Shown here: positions 23,301 to 35,300 of the stretch, piece after piece
Position numbering within the stretch: position 1 is the stretch's first letter
Layout of the letters: each line of letters begins with the position of its first letter
Source: Toxorhynchites rutilus septentrionalis
Lineage: Eukaryota; Arthropoda; Insecta; Diptera; Culicidae
Reading direction: 5' to 3'
Length of the DNA stretch: 64,000 nt
NCBI RefSeq assembly: GCF_029784135.1
Contig: NC_073745.1
Coordinates: 281,887,803-281,951,802, forward strand
The notes under the pieces: generated by a model
The model's input: the letters and a program-made list of their open reading frames with translations, nothing else
Told to the model about the DNA's origin: nothing
The model's database searches: none
Translations under genes and position numbers: made by a program

Positions 23301-26300
23301 GTGAACACTATACTTAACAAGCATATAACTCATAGACATTTTATGTTTCGAATAAAGTGATTATCATACCACTCCGTTTGGCCGGAAAAGAATTATTAAC
23401 GCTCGAAGGAGGAACCGATTCCTCCTCGAAAAAAAATACCCAGCGCAAATAATTTCCCCCTCCCTGACAATTGGAATAATCGATCGATTGCGGCATTCGT
23501 GGATAATTAATAATAGAACTGATGCTTTCATCAAACAAAGCGGTTTCTTTGGTATGGTGAAATATTCTAAACAATACGTAACATAAAAAAATATTCATGC
23601 CGAATTGAAGCTTTTGTTCAACCATTGACTTGGAATTGGATAAGCATTCTCCAATTGATTTTAAACAGAATTTAATACTCGTACACCCAGGTTTTTTTTA
23701 CGCGGGGGATACGTACCTCGTAAAAAAAACCGCGTTAATTGGAAAATCCGCGTAAAAAAACCGCGTTAATTGGAAAGTCCGCGTAAAAAAAACCGCGTTA
23801 ATTCGAAAATCCGCGTAAAAAAAACCTTGTTAATCGGAAAATCCGCGTTAATTGGAAACTCCCCGTAAAGAAAAAAAAGTCACATAAAAATCCTCTTGAG
23901 AATCGTGATGGGGTGCGGCATACGCTCTGAGGGAGCTTGAAAGGGAGAGATATGAACTGAGAGAGAAAAGTGATGTTGCTTAGGTTTACGCGCAAAAATC
24001 GCGCTTATTTCATTCCTAAATGGGATTGATGCTATGCATGAATTTCATTGTGTGTGGCTCTCGACGAGCGGACTTAAATACATGTACATGAATCTTTCTT
24101 CCCCCAGCCGTTATGTGGGGTTGGATGAAACTTCGTTGCACACGAAGGTCGTACGGAGGATTTCTGCTTCGCAGTGGTGTGCTCATCAACCCATTCTTGC
24201 ACAAGCTTTATGCTATCTCGAGATACTTCTTCTTGCACTTGCAGATTCATCAGCTAGCGACCCAGATTGTATTTCTCCTGGAAATGCTTTCTCTGCAGCG
24301 CTAATTGCCTCTGTTCCAACTCTAACTGCTTCTGGTCTAATTCTTTCTGTTCTGTCAGGCATTTGCGTTGCAAAATCTGTCCTCCGACTTGACGTGGTCG
24401 TTCCCATCGAAACTGGCATAGGCGGTGGTGAACAACGCGGGCAAATTGAATCTGTGTTCGCTACAGATGCATCGAACCTGGCACATAGGTGCGGCACTAA
24501 TATCCGTCAATAGCACTAAGTTCCGTCATATGGTCTCAGGAAGCATGAGGGACAGATTTGATATTGCTCAGTTTTTTTTACGCGGTGACCGCGTTTAAAA
24601 AACCGCGTTAATTGGAAAATCCGCGTAAAAAAAACCGCGTAATTGGAAAATCCGCGTAAAAAAAACCGCGTTAATTCGAAAATCCGCATAAAAAAAACCT
24701 CGTAAAAAAAAACCGCGTAAAAAAACCTGGGTGTACATAGGTCTGTGAGACTGAGAAATCAATAATTCGTTCATTTCTCAGAAAATACAACTCTACCACT
24801 TTGCGATTCTCTCTAGCTTCGTTATTCGTCGTTCGTCATCGTTTAGCGTATCGCATGTGTTGGTATGAAGGGCACGTGTGTCAGTTTTTAACACTCTTGG
24901 TCTGACACACCGACGCGAGAATAGGAGTAACTTTTTTGGATAAGTGACATTTTTTCCTATTTTAGAATATTGTTCAATGAAATGTATAAATTAATTTTTT
25001 TTTATCCAAAATATATATTTTTATTAAGGCTCACATGGCGTCAACCTGACGGGGCCGGGAGTTCAATATTTCGACAATGTTTGCCTTATAACTATGTTAG
25101 TAATATGTAACCGATTACTCGCGGTTGGCTCGAGGTTAGTATTACAAGTGTTTTCGTAATTGTGATGTTGCTGTCTTCAATGCTCTGTACCTGTGCCCGA
25201 CACGGGATACTTCCTTTTGGGATGCAGCTGACCATTAATCAGCAACGCCCCCTAGTCTGTACCCCATATCTAGCGTGGTACGTCTTCTCGACTCGAGGAA
25301 TCCAGGATAGAATGGTCACTAGCCGGCGCAAGCATCAGCTCGTGTAGAGTTGTCATGAGCGGTACAACCTTTGGCTCTTGTTGAATGATCAGTGGACTGC
25401 ACAACCTTTGGCCCGTGTATCTGTAAAGAGTGTGTGTATGTATTGCCGCGACTAAGTAAAAGTTTATAGATCGGATAGGAGGGATATGAAACAGGGACAC
25501 AACGAAGGAAACATCATTAAACGTTGACATCGGCGTTTCTGAGGAACAGGTATAGATGAAGCAGAAGATCAGGATCACGGCTACCTAAGATATCCCGGAC
25601 GGGGATATCCGATTGTCTGTCTTTTGCTCTCAGTGCTCTAGAGAGCTGAGAGCGAGCAGCATGGAACCGGATTCACGACCAGACAATATGCTCGATGTCG
25701 TGGTAGCCATCGCCACAATCACAAAGATTGTTTGCTGCGAGCCCAATGCGATAGAGATGCGCGTTTAGGTTGTAGTGATTGGACATAAGCCGAGATATCA
25801 CGCGAATGAAATCACGACCTACATTCAATCCCTTAAACCAAGCTTTTGTCGAAACCTTAGGGATAATCGTGTGTAACCAGCGACCGAACTCATCTTCACT
25901 CCACATGCGCTGCCAACTAGCGAGTGTGTTCTGACGAGGAATGTGAAAAAATTCGTTATAAGCAATTTGCCTTTCAAAAAGTGTGCCTTCTGAAGCGCCC
26001 ACCTTAGCTAGCGAGTCCGCTTTCTCATTCCCCGGAATCGAGCAATGAGAGGGAACCCATGCTAAGGTAATCTTGAATAATTTTTCGACCAAAACACTCA
26101 ATAGATGTCTTATTCTTGTTAGGAAATAAGATGAGCGTTTATCAACTTTCATTGAACGGATTGCCTCTATTGAGCTGAGACTGTCTGAAAAAATAAAATA
26201 ATGGTCAATGGGCAATGTTTCAATGATCCCTAGTGCGTAGTATATCACACCTAGTTCAACGACATACACGGAACAAGGATCTTTGAGTTTGAAAGAGGCA

Positions 26301-29300
26301 CTGGAATTTTCATTGAAGATGCCGAAGCTTGGTCTGTATAAATTAATGTTAGTGGCGTGGAATATTTATTGAAGATAATGCATAAGATCGTTACCGAGCT
26401 ATTCTTATTTGATTCTAGTCCTTTTTATCACCGGATTGAACGGAATCTATATATATATATATAATGGATTTCTGTCTGTCTGTCTGATTCTTATGGACTC
26501 GGAAATTACTGAACCGATCGACATGAAAATTTGTATGTAGGGGTTTTGGGGCCGGGGAAGGTTTTCGTGATAGTTTGAGACCCCTCCCCCCTCTCTAAGG
26601 GGGGGGGGGGTGGTCTGCCATACAAATGAAACACAAATTTCTCCATTTACTCGAGAATTAATCAAGTATATGAAACCAAGTCAGGCATATGGAGGTTTTA
26701 GGGTGCAATAATTGTTTCTATGGTGGTTAGATACTTCTCCCTCTCTTAGGGTGGGCTGTCATACAGTTGAAAAACAAATTTCTGCATAACTCGAAAACTA
26801 ATCAAGCAAAAGGAGCCAAATTTGGCATGTTAAGATTTTGGGGGGCACGAAACGTTTCTATGGTTAATAGACACTCCTCCCCTCTCTATAAAGGGGAGAA
26901 GAGGGAGGGATCTGTGTCTGAAAATAATCTGATATTATAATGATGAGTTTTGGTTGAAGTGCTAGGAATTTTTTAGTAAAAGATAAATTCAACGGGGTCG
27001 ATTAGAAGATCAATCAATGAATAGTTCTGCGATTGGACTCATGAACTTGCGCTTAGTAAGAAAACGTGAATGTTTGAAGGTATTGATAACAAAAAACAAA
27101 TTTTGGGCGGGACGAAGTTTGCCGGGTCAGCTAGTTCGCTAACTGGTCCTGGTTTAACTGGTCTGATTTATAACTGGGCGAACGTTAACTGGTCCTTGGA
27201 CCAGTTAAAAAGCTGAATTTCGTAAACAATCGACGCCATATTCGAATGGAAGATTTGCTGTGATGGGCATTCGAATGTAATTTGAAATGTTATGGAAATT
27301 GACAATTTTTTCGTATGGCAAAAACATTGATTAAATTACAGAAATAAAATCCTCAAATTATATTTCATTCCTGTTGTCGCACTCAATGCGAAACTTCCAT
27401 TGGAACCCTTTTTGACGTAGGACTACGTCTAACCAGAAGATATAGGGGGTGAAATGAAAATCTAGGCATTGAACAAGTAGGAAAAAATGCAAGATTTGGA
27501 ACGCTTATAACTCGAGCATTTCTCAATAGATCGCAAAGGTTTTTGCGTCAATTGATAGGAATTATATCTACGCATCTATCACAACGAATAACATTTCATT
27601 TTCCTTGAGATAAACAATTGAATAATTGTGAAATATCAAGCATTGTCCAAATCCACTATGTGCCCATTTTTTATTGGTCCATTTTGTGCTCCTCAAATCG
27701 TACCGACCAAAACGGGTAACCAGCAGCAGCGAAATAGAATGAAGCACGATTACAAAGAAAAAATAAAAAAAAATAAACGAAACATTGGTCGCAGTCTCAC
27801 ACATACGTAATTCTCGAGCCAGCCAGTCAGCTTAAAAATCCCCGCTCCGCTGCCGTAACGATCATTCTTTGTGTGGACACCGACTGGACAACATCGTTGC
27901 TGGACGAGCTGGACGGCGAGGGATCGAGTGCCTTTCTCAAGGCAAGAGGGCAGAGGTGGTAGCGCTGGAGTAGAGTAGAGTAGAGTTTTCAAAGGGCCTT
28001 TCTCAAGGCTAGAGACGAATGAACTGCAAAAGTTTAAAGTCTCTATAATACAATACCTTCCTTCCTTCCTTCCGTAACGATCATTCTCATCGAAACCGTA
28101 CACCACATCGTTTCGCATCACATCACATCAACAAACCAACACGAGCAGCCATGTCTGGACATGACAAAGGTGGAAAAGTGAAGGGAAAGGCCGAGAGCGT
28201 TTGGCCAGTGCACCAGTCCACCTAGCCGGCGTTTCGGCCGGCGTTTCGGCCGCTGAAGTGATCGAGTTGGCTGGCAAAGCTGCTCGCGACGATAAGAAAA
28301 CCCGCATTCAGAACACATTCGATTCGGTGGACATCAAGACAACAACAGACAGTTGCAGCGAGTGGCAAACGCAATCGCATAACGGCAGCAGGTAGAAGAA
28401 GGAACAAGTTTGTTTATACAGACTGCTTTGGTGACAAAACCAGCCACCGTAAAACACAGCGCTTTTCAGGGCCATTAAACCTTTTGAAGAAGAGTTATTA
28501 AAAGTTATTCACAATACCAATGCATTCTAAAGTGACATAATATGACATATAATATGAACTGATTTATTTTGTTTATGCTTGTTTTTGAACTTATTGGTGG
28601 TTAGGGTCTTTTAAATTGATCATTCAGCTTTCATAGACCCATGCATGGTTCCCGAATTGAAAGTGGCTTCAAATTACAACTCATTGTATGCAGGATGGCA
28701 TTCACTAATTTTCTCGGTAGCAAGAGCTGCTTTCTTTGGTTGATAACTGATGTTGACTGACTGACTGACTGACGTTACATCTGCATTGTATAGAAACATA
28801 ACTAAGGAGCAACATGATGAGCTATGTATTTCCTGCTGCTCTGTTCTTATTCTAAAGGACTTTTATCCGAAGGTCATCCGTCCCTGTATTCACTGTTGGT
28901 TTTTCAGAACGCTTATAGCGTCGTCTATATATCGACAGATCGTGGAGTTCGTCTCCAAAACCTCAGTTCTTTTTCATTTTTGTTTACATTGTTTGCGGAG
29001 ACTACAAATCTTACAATTCATTGGTCTCCGAAACCACAGTTTAAGATACGGTAATGTGCTCAATAGTGAAATATATGATAGTGAATGAGCTGAGGACCAC
29101 TATGCATTCCCTATCATAGCCATCATTTTGATTGTACGATATGTGCATACGCCAAAAGATGCCCGACGTTGAACATTTAATAAGTACAAAGCCTTCAGAA
29201 AAATATCAAGAAGCAACTATAAGATAGTGAGAAAAAATTGAGAAAGTTTGTAAATAAAACGCAAAAACCCAACATCAAAGGTTCTTTTCAGAACCTCCAA

Positions 29301-32300
29301 CATGTTCATAAAGAGTAAACAGTGAACTAATCCATTTTTCAGTTAGATAGGTAGGTATTCACGTAGGAGAAGGAAATAAAACAATATATTTAAAATATAT
29401 ATTTAGCAAAAGCTGTCCCCTTTGTATAGTCCTACGTCACTCCGGTTATGTCCCCGACATTACCCACCCGTATTTTTTTTTGTCCAATTTCATGACCAAC
29501 GCGAATCAAAAAATTCATTGAAGTTCCCCTTGTTGTTATTTGACGTTTAACATACCGAACCATATTAAAACGCGAATGTCGATAACTGGTCTTCCCTTTT
29601 CGCCCAGTTAGTGAATGTTTACTGTATTATTCATCGATATATTCGTCGATAGATTCATACGATCGAAACCAAATACAAATGTTTGACTTTCGTATAGTTA
29701 TTCGCTAAATACAATGGTAACACATATACACACTTGTGAAAGAATTGCACTTGTTGAGCAATTATAAACTGGTCGGTGTTAAATCAGACCGGACCATGTG
29801 ACATTTTTATGATTTCGAGAAAACCGAGTTCGAATTTTGGTGCTATAGGGGGTTGTCATTGAGCGTTCAAAACAATTTCGATAAGTTATTTCTGCTGTAC
29901 GCGTGATTTTCCAAATCTGATAAGTGTGGAATGTAGATTACAAAATGTTTAATCTAATGCAATCAATAATCCGAAATTTTTAATTTTGCGACTTGGTCCG
30001 CTCTGACTTAACACCGACCAACTACAAACTATAATCTCATCGGTGGCTTATGGTTATTACAGTTACAGTTTCGGGGATATTTTTTATAATGTATAGGCTG
30101 AACAATATCGATAAGAAAACAAGTAGCAGGAAGTTCCTATAAATCCTTTTAGTTCCTATAAATCATTAAATCACTAAAAAGACATTAAGTTTTTGTTTAT
30201 CAAGAACACAGAGACAATGAATATTAGAAATATGAAAACTTGAAATTCCAGAACGTTTATCATCTATCATCTATCTAGAAGGCCGTTATACATTCTTCTC
30301 ATCGAAAGAAAGACCCGAAAACACGCTACAACTCTATGGAATGTAAAAAAATATGTTTGTCTCGAGCATGCAGTTCTGGTATTGTTCTTATTCCACAATC
30401 GATTAATAAGTTTTTTACCTCTTTGTATTTTCATTTTATACCTCTTTGTTTTTTCATAAATTATATTCAGTTGCATACTTTCAATTAATAACAGGAAAAA
30501 ATCTAATTTCGTTATTCGTGTTGGAGTATTAAAAATTGGTCTTTTTTGAGGAGGTTGAATGAAATGACTATTGCAACTGAATGAAAATGAACTAAACATA
30601 TTTTTTCATTCAATTATACCCTCTTCTTCAAATAAATACCAATGAAGTCTAAAAAATACACAATAGCAATATTACAGAGAAGTTCAACTTTTGGTCTGTG
30701 ACACCGTGCGCGCTTATACGAGTTATGATTTTGCACACGAGTACTGGAGAGTTAACGAACAATATTGACCAGAGTTTTAAATTTTCTCCTAATTTGCATA
30801 AACAAATGTCACATTGATGGGGAATAGTTGGATCTTCAGCTACTGCCAACACTTCAGGTAGCTTTAAGTCCGTTGGAATGACGCAGTAGAGGCAAAACAT
30901 CTTAATCACTGTACCACGCGTTCTGATTGCATATCAGGTGAGCTACTCCCAATATCTCAGGTAGCTTCAAGCCCGCTGGATATGGCATAGTGGATATCAT
31001 CCCAATAAATGAATCACGTGTTATGTAGGATTAGGTCCGCTGGACACAACACAATGGTTAGGTTAGGTTTTGAATTAAAGAGACTTTAAACTCTGGGAGT
31101 TCATTCATCTCTATAACAACACAATGGAGACACATTCTCTCATTATATGTAATGTGGGTACTATTTGAGTGAATGCTATTTGTTGTCTTCCCAGTTATGA
31201 GAAATAATTATCCGATATCACTTTGAAAGGGACTCTCCGTCCCTGTGATACGTAATTGCTATGGCCCGGTCGTTAGTATGAAAACACACAAAAAGCTACA
31301 TTCTAGTGATAGTGACTAGTGATGTGGAGTAACTGACTAGTGACTTGCCACGTTCAAGCCGCCCACATGTAACCGAAAATGTTGAATAGATATCATTAGG
31401 TATAATTCGAGGCAGTCAACGAGGTTTTCGACTAGAAGATGTCGATGTTCAGCTTCCACTATGAGAACAATTCTTCATTCCCTTGTTTTCGCATCTCGCA
31501 GGACCCATTCAAGGCAAGCGCGAGAATATTACAGGCATGTGTCTCAATAGTTGAATGAACTTAGCATAACAGTTAGACAGATCCAATATCTCAGTTGTTA
31601 GGAAATACACTCATTTGTTGTAAGATAATGCACACCGCATGAAGCGCGATGGACAGTGACGGAGGCTCGAGAATTAGGTTTTCAAGTGTTAGAGCATTCT
31701 CCGTATTCAGGTCTATGCACAATCGTGGGAGTAGTAGGGAATTCAGATCTAAGCAAGAAGTGATGAACTTCTTTACGGAGTGTTTCAGCAGCTTGTCAAA
31801 TAATTCTTTTCTAGGGGTATAGAAAAACTCAAGATTAGGTGGAGGTACGTTATAGCAAATGAAGGGTAATACGTGCTTTGGAACTAGAGCAAATCTGTAG
31901 GATACTAAGAATAGGAAATGATAAAAAAGAAACAAGAGAAGTTATTTAGTCAAGAAATAACACTAGGTGGTTTCATAACATTATAGAAAATGGTTTGAAA
32001 AACATCAAATCCAAATCCATAATCTCCCAAGATACTCTGTAGCTCAAACACAACGAAGTCCAAAAATCTATGCGAGTGGACGTTGGCGATGCCTTGCTCT
32101 ACACTATGTATTAAGGGGGTATTCTAGTGTAGAGACACTAATTTCGGGCGTTTTTTCGAGCTCCGTAAAAATAAAACAACGATTATTTTTACTATCCATT
32201 ACAGTAATCGTTCGCTAACTGGTCCTGGTTTAACTGGTCTGCTGTTTAACTGGGCGAACGTTAACTGGTCCTAGGACCAGTTAAAAAGCAGAATTTCGTA

Positions 32301-35300
32301 AACAATCGACGCCATATTCAAATGGAAGATTTGCTGTGAGGGGCATTCGAATGTAATTTTAAATGTTATGAAAGTTGACATTATTTTCGCACGACAAAAA
32401 CATTGATTAAACTACAGAAAAATAATTTTCTCAAATCATATGTCATACCTGTTGTCGCACTCAATGCGAAACTTCCATTGGAATCCTTTTGTTTATCCAA
32501 TTACAGGAACAATGCGAATCAAACAATTCATTGAAGTTTCCCTCGATTTTATTTGACGTTCAACATGCCGGACCAGTTAAAACGCGAATGTCGATAAGTG
32601 GTCTTCCCTTTTCGCCCAGTTAGTGAATGTTTACTGTATATCATTGTTTGTTAATCTATCTTTTAATAATAAAACAAAAATTTAACGGACAAAAAATATT
32701 CATATTTGGAATAAAGGGTGTGTCACATCAAAGTGCATCACGGAAAAAACGCTGTAGAAATTTAATTTTTAGGAATTATATCTTCAGCTTTCGCTTATAA
32801 TCAGATAAGAGTGTATAGATCACGTTGCCCATGCTTCACTGTCAATTTTTCGTAAATTTGGAAAAATGTCGTCGAACGAAAAAGAGCGTCGTGAATTAAT
32901 CCTGTGCACTCATTTCGAGAATCCGGAGTTGTCACATCAGGACATCGGTAAGATGCTGGGAATCGTCCAATCCACGGTCAGCAGAGTACTAAAACGATAC
33001 TTCGAGAACCTAACCATCGACCGGAAGGTGAAGAACGGAAAAAATGGATGCTCCGTCAGTGAAAAAGATCACAAGCGCGTAGTTAAGCAGTTTAGACGTG
33101 ATTCGAGAAGTTCGGTCCGGGATGTCGCCAATAAGCTGAATTTGTCAAGTTCATTCGTCCAGCGGACCAAGCAGCGGGAGGGCCTGCGTACATACAAGGT
33201 TCAGAAGGCTCCTAACCCCCAACGAAAGGCAAAACATGGTGGTCAAGACGCGAGCCCGGAAGCTGTACACCAAAATGCTGACGAAGCCGCATTGCCTGGT
33301 AATGGACGACGAAACCTACGTCAAAGCGGACTTTCGTCAGCTGCCGGGCCTGTTGTTCTTCTTCGCAGAGGACAAATTCAGCGTTCCGGAGGAGATTCGC
33401 AAGCAGAAACTATCCAAGTTTGCCAAAAAGTACTTGGTGTGGCAAGCGATCTGCTCTTGCGGAAAGCGGAGCGCCCCCTTCGTGATGACCGGCACGGTAA
33501 ACGGGCAGGTTTACCTTAAGGAGTGCCTACAGAAGCGCTTACTACCACTATTGAAGCAGCACGAGGGTCCGACCATCTTCTGGTCGGATCTCGCTTCGTG
33601 CCACTATTCAAAGGACGTGTTGGAGTGGTACAAAGCCAACGGGGTCACCTTCGTGCCAAAGGAAATGAACCCGCCCAACGCGCCGGAGCTTCGCCCAATA
33701 GAGAAATATTGGGCGATTATGAAGCAGGCCCTCCGGAAGAACCTAAAAGTTGTCAAATCGGAGGCGGACTTCAAGAGAAAATGGATTTCTGTTAAAAAAA
33801 AACTACAACCTGACGTTGTTCAGAACCTTATGGACGGGGTAAAGACGAAGGTGCGAGCATACGGGCTTGGGCTCGAAGTATGAATAAAAAAAAAAGACGG
33901 GTGGGTGATGTCGGGGACATAACCGGAGTGACGTAGGACTATACAAAGGGGACAGCTTTTGTTAAATATATATTTTAAATATATTGTTTTATTTTCTTCT
34001 CCTACGTGAATACCTACCTATCTACCTGAAAAATGGATTAGTTTACTGTTTACTCTTTATGAATATGTTGATGGTTCTGAAAAGAACATTTGGTGTTGTG
34101 TTTTCGTTATCACTCGATATTCCCATCTTGTTCGGTTAAACCTTCCTGTTTAGCTATTGCGTTTGCCACTCGCCACAGCTTTCACAGTTGGAAAATTTCT
34201 TCCCATCCAGCTTGTGACATGTTGTTCAGTAAATTACATTTAATGCGACGTGCCGGAGAAACACTTTGCCACTCACTGAAACTCATTGTTGCCTTGATGA
34301 GCGCCGAACCGAAGCTGCTCTGTTCTTGATGCGGGTTTTCTGATTGTCGTGAGCAGCTTTGCAAGCCAACTCGAGCACTCCGACGGCCGAAACTCTATAA
34401 TCGCTGTTAGGTAGACTGGTGCTCCGGCACCAATCCGTTCGGCCTAGTTACCCTTGCGGAGCAATCAGTGAATGCGACCAACAGGGAACTGGAGACCTGC
34501 ACGGTTCGAGTGAGACTTTGCCTTTCCCTTAACTTGTCCTCCTTTGTTACGTCCACGATGCCGATGCCGTACAACCACACGGGTTTACGGTTTGAAAGAA
34601 AATAAGATATTTTTTTGAGGTCCGCGTGTTTTATACTCTAGCGGTACACACTCACAGGTTAGAGACAAATCGGCAGACTCAGCCAGAGGGGCGAGTTCAA
34701 CGAGACGAACGAATGAGCGTTAAAAGGGAGCGATGGCAAAAAAATACATTCATTACGATTTGTTCGCTCGTTGGATTCACATGCAGGCTAAAAAGGGTCC
34801 TTTTCAAGATCACAAAATTATCTTCAATCTAAAGAGTTTATTGTTTTGTTATCACTCGATATCCCCATCTTGTTCGGCTATACCTTCCTATTTAGCGATT
34901 TGTTGCCACTCGCCACAGCTTTCACAGTTGGAAAATTTCTCTAGCCTTGAGAAAGGCCCTTTGAAAACTCTACTCTATTTACTCCAGCGCTACCACCTCC
35001 ACCCTCTTGCCTTGAGAAAGGCACACGATCCCTCGCCGTTCAGCTCGTCCAGCAACGATGTTGTCCAGTCGGTGTCCACACAAAGAATGATCGTTACGGC
35101 AGCGGAGCGGGGATTTTTAAGCTGACTGGCTGGCTCGAGCATTACGCATGTGTGAGACTGCGACCAATGTTTCGTTCATTTTTTTTTCTTTTTCCTTTCC
35201 AATCGTGCTTCATTCTATTTCGCTGCTGCTCTGGTTGCCCGTTTTGGTCGGTACGATTTGAGGAGCACAAAATGGACCAATCAAAAATGGGCACATAGTG

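Larger units (their letters stand above)
27413..29471 (+). mobile_element. Histone-derived interspersed repeat, copy 2
   Basis: Same ends as copy 1 (TGACGTAGGACTACG and CATTACCCACCCGT), inserted in a T-run of the pogo MITE. The empty site can be read at 32490. This copy keeps the upstream part: ATTGG boxes near 27674, a TATA-like TTAAAAAT at 27832-27839, a retroposon (27869-28073), the H2A leader and start, and two stem-loops (28458-28473 and 29280-29295). It and copies 1 and 3 are different deletion derivatives of a larger parent. Confidence 0.75.
27135..29624. mobile_element. Pogo-like MITE, copy 2, interrupted by histone-derived repeat
   Basis: The flanking halves 27135-27412 and 29472-29624 together match the uninterrupted MITE at 32202-32636. 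The right end TTTACTG is followed by TA. The left terminal CAGTAATCG is lost at the junction with repeat copy B. Confidence 0.8.

Noticed and set aside
24034..24513. 159-codon plus-strand protein
   Set aside because: Reverse complement of the gag fragment with PHD tail and coiled coil; the minus-strand reading explains it better.
23710..24720. CRISPR-like regularly spaced repeats
   Set aside because: The units are tandem with A-run variation rather than unique spacers, sit inside inverted ends, and the host is a eukaryote.
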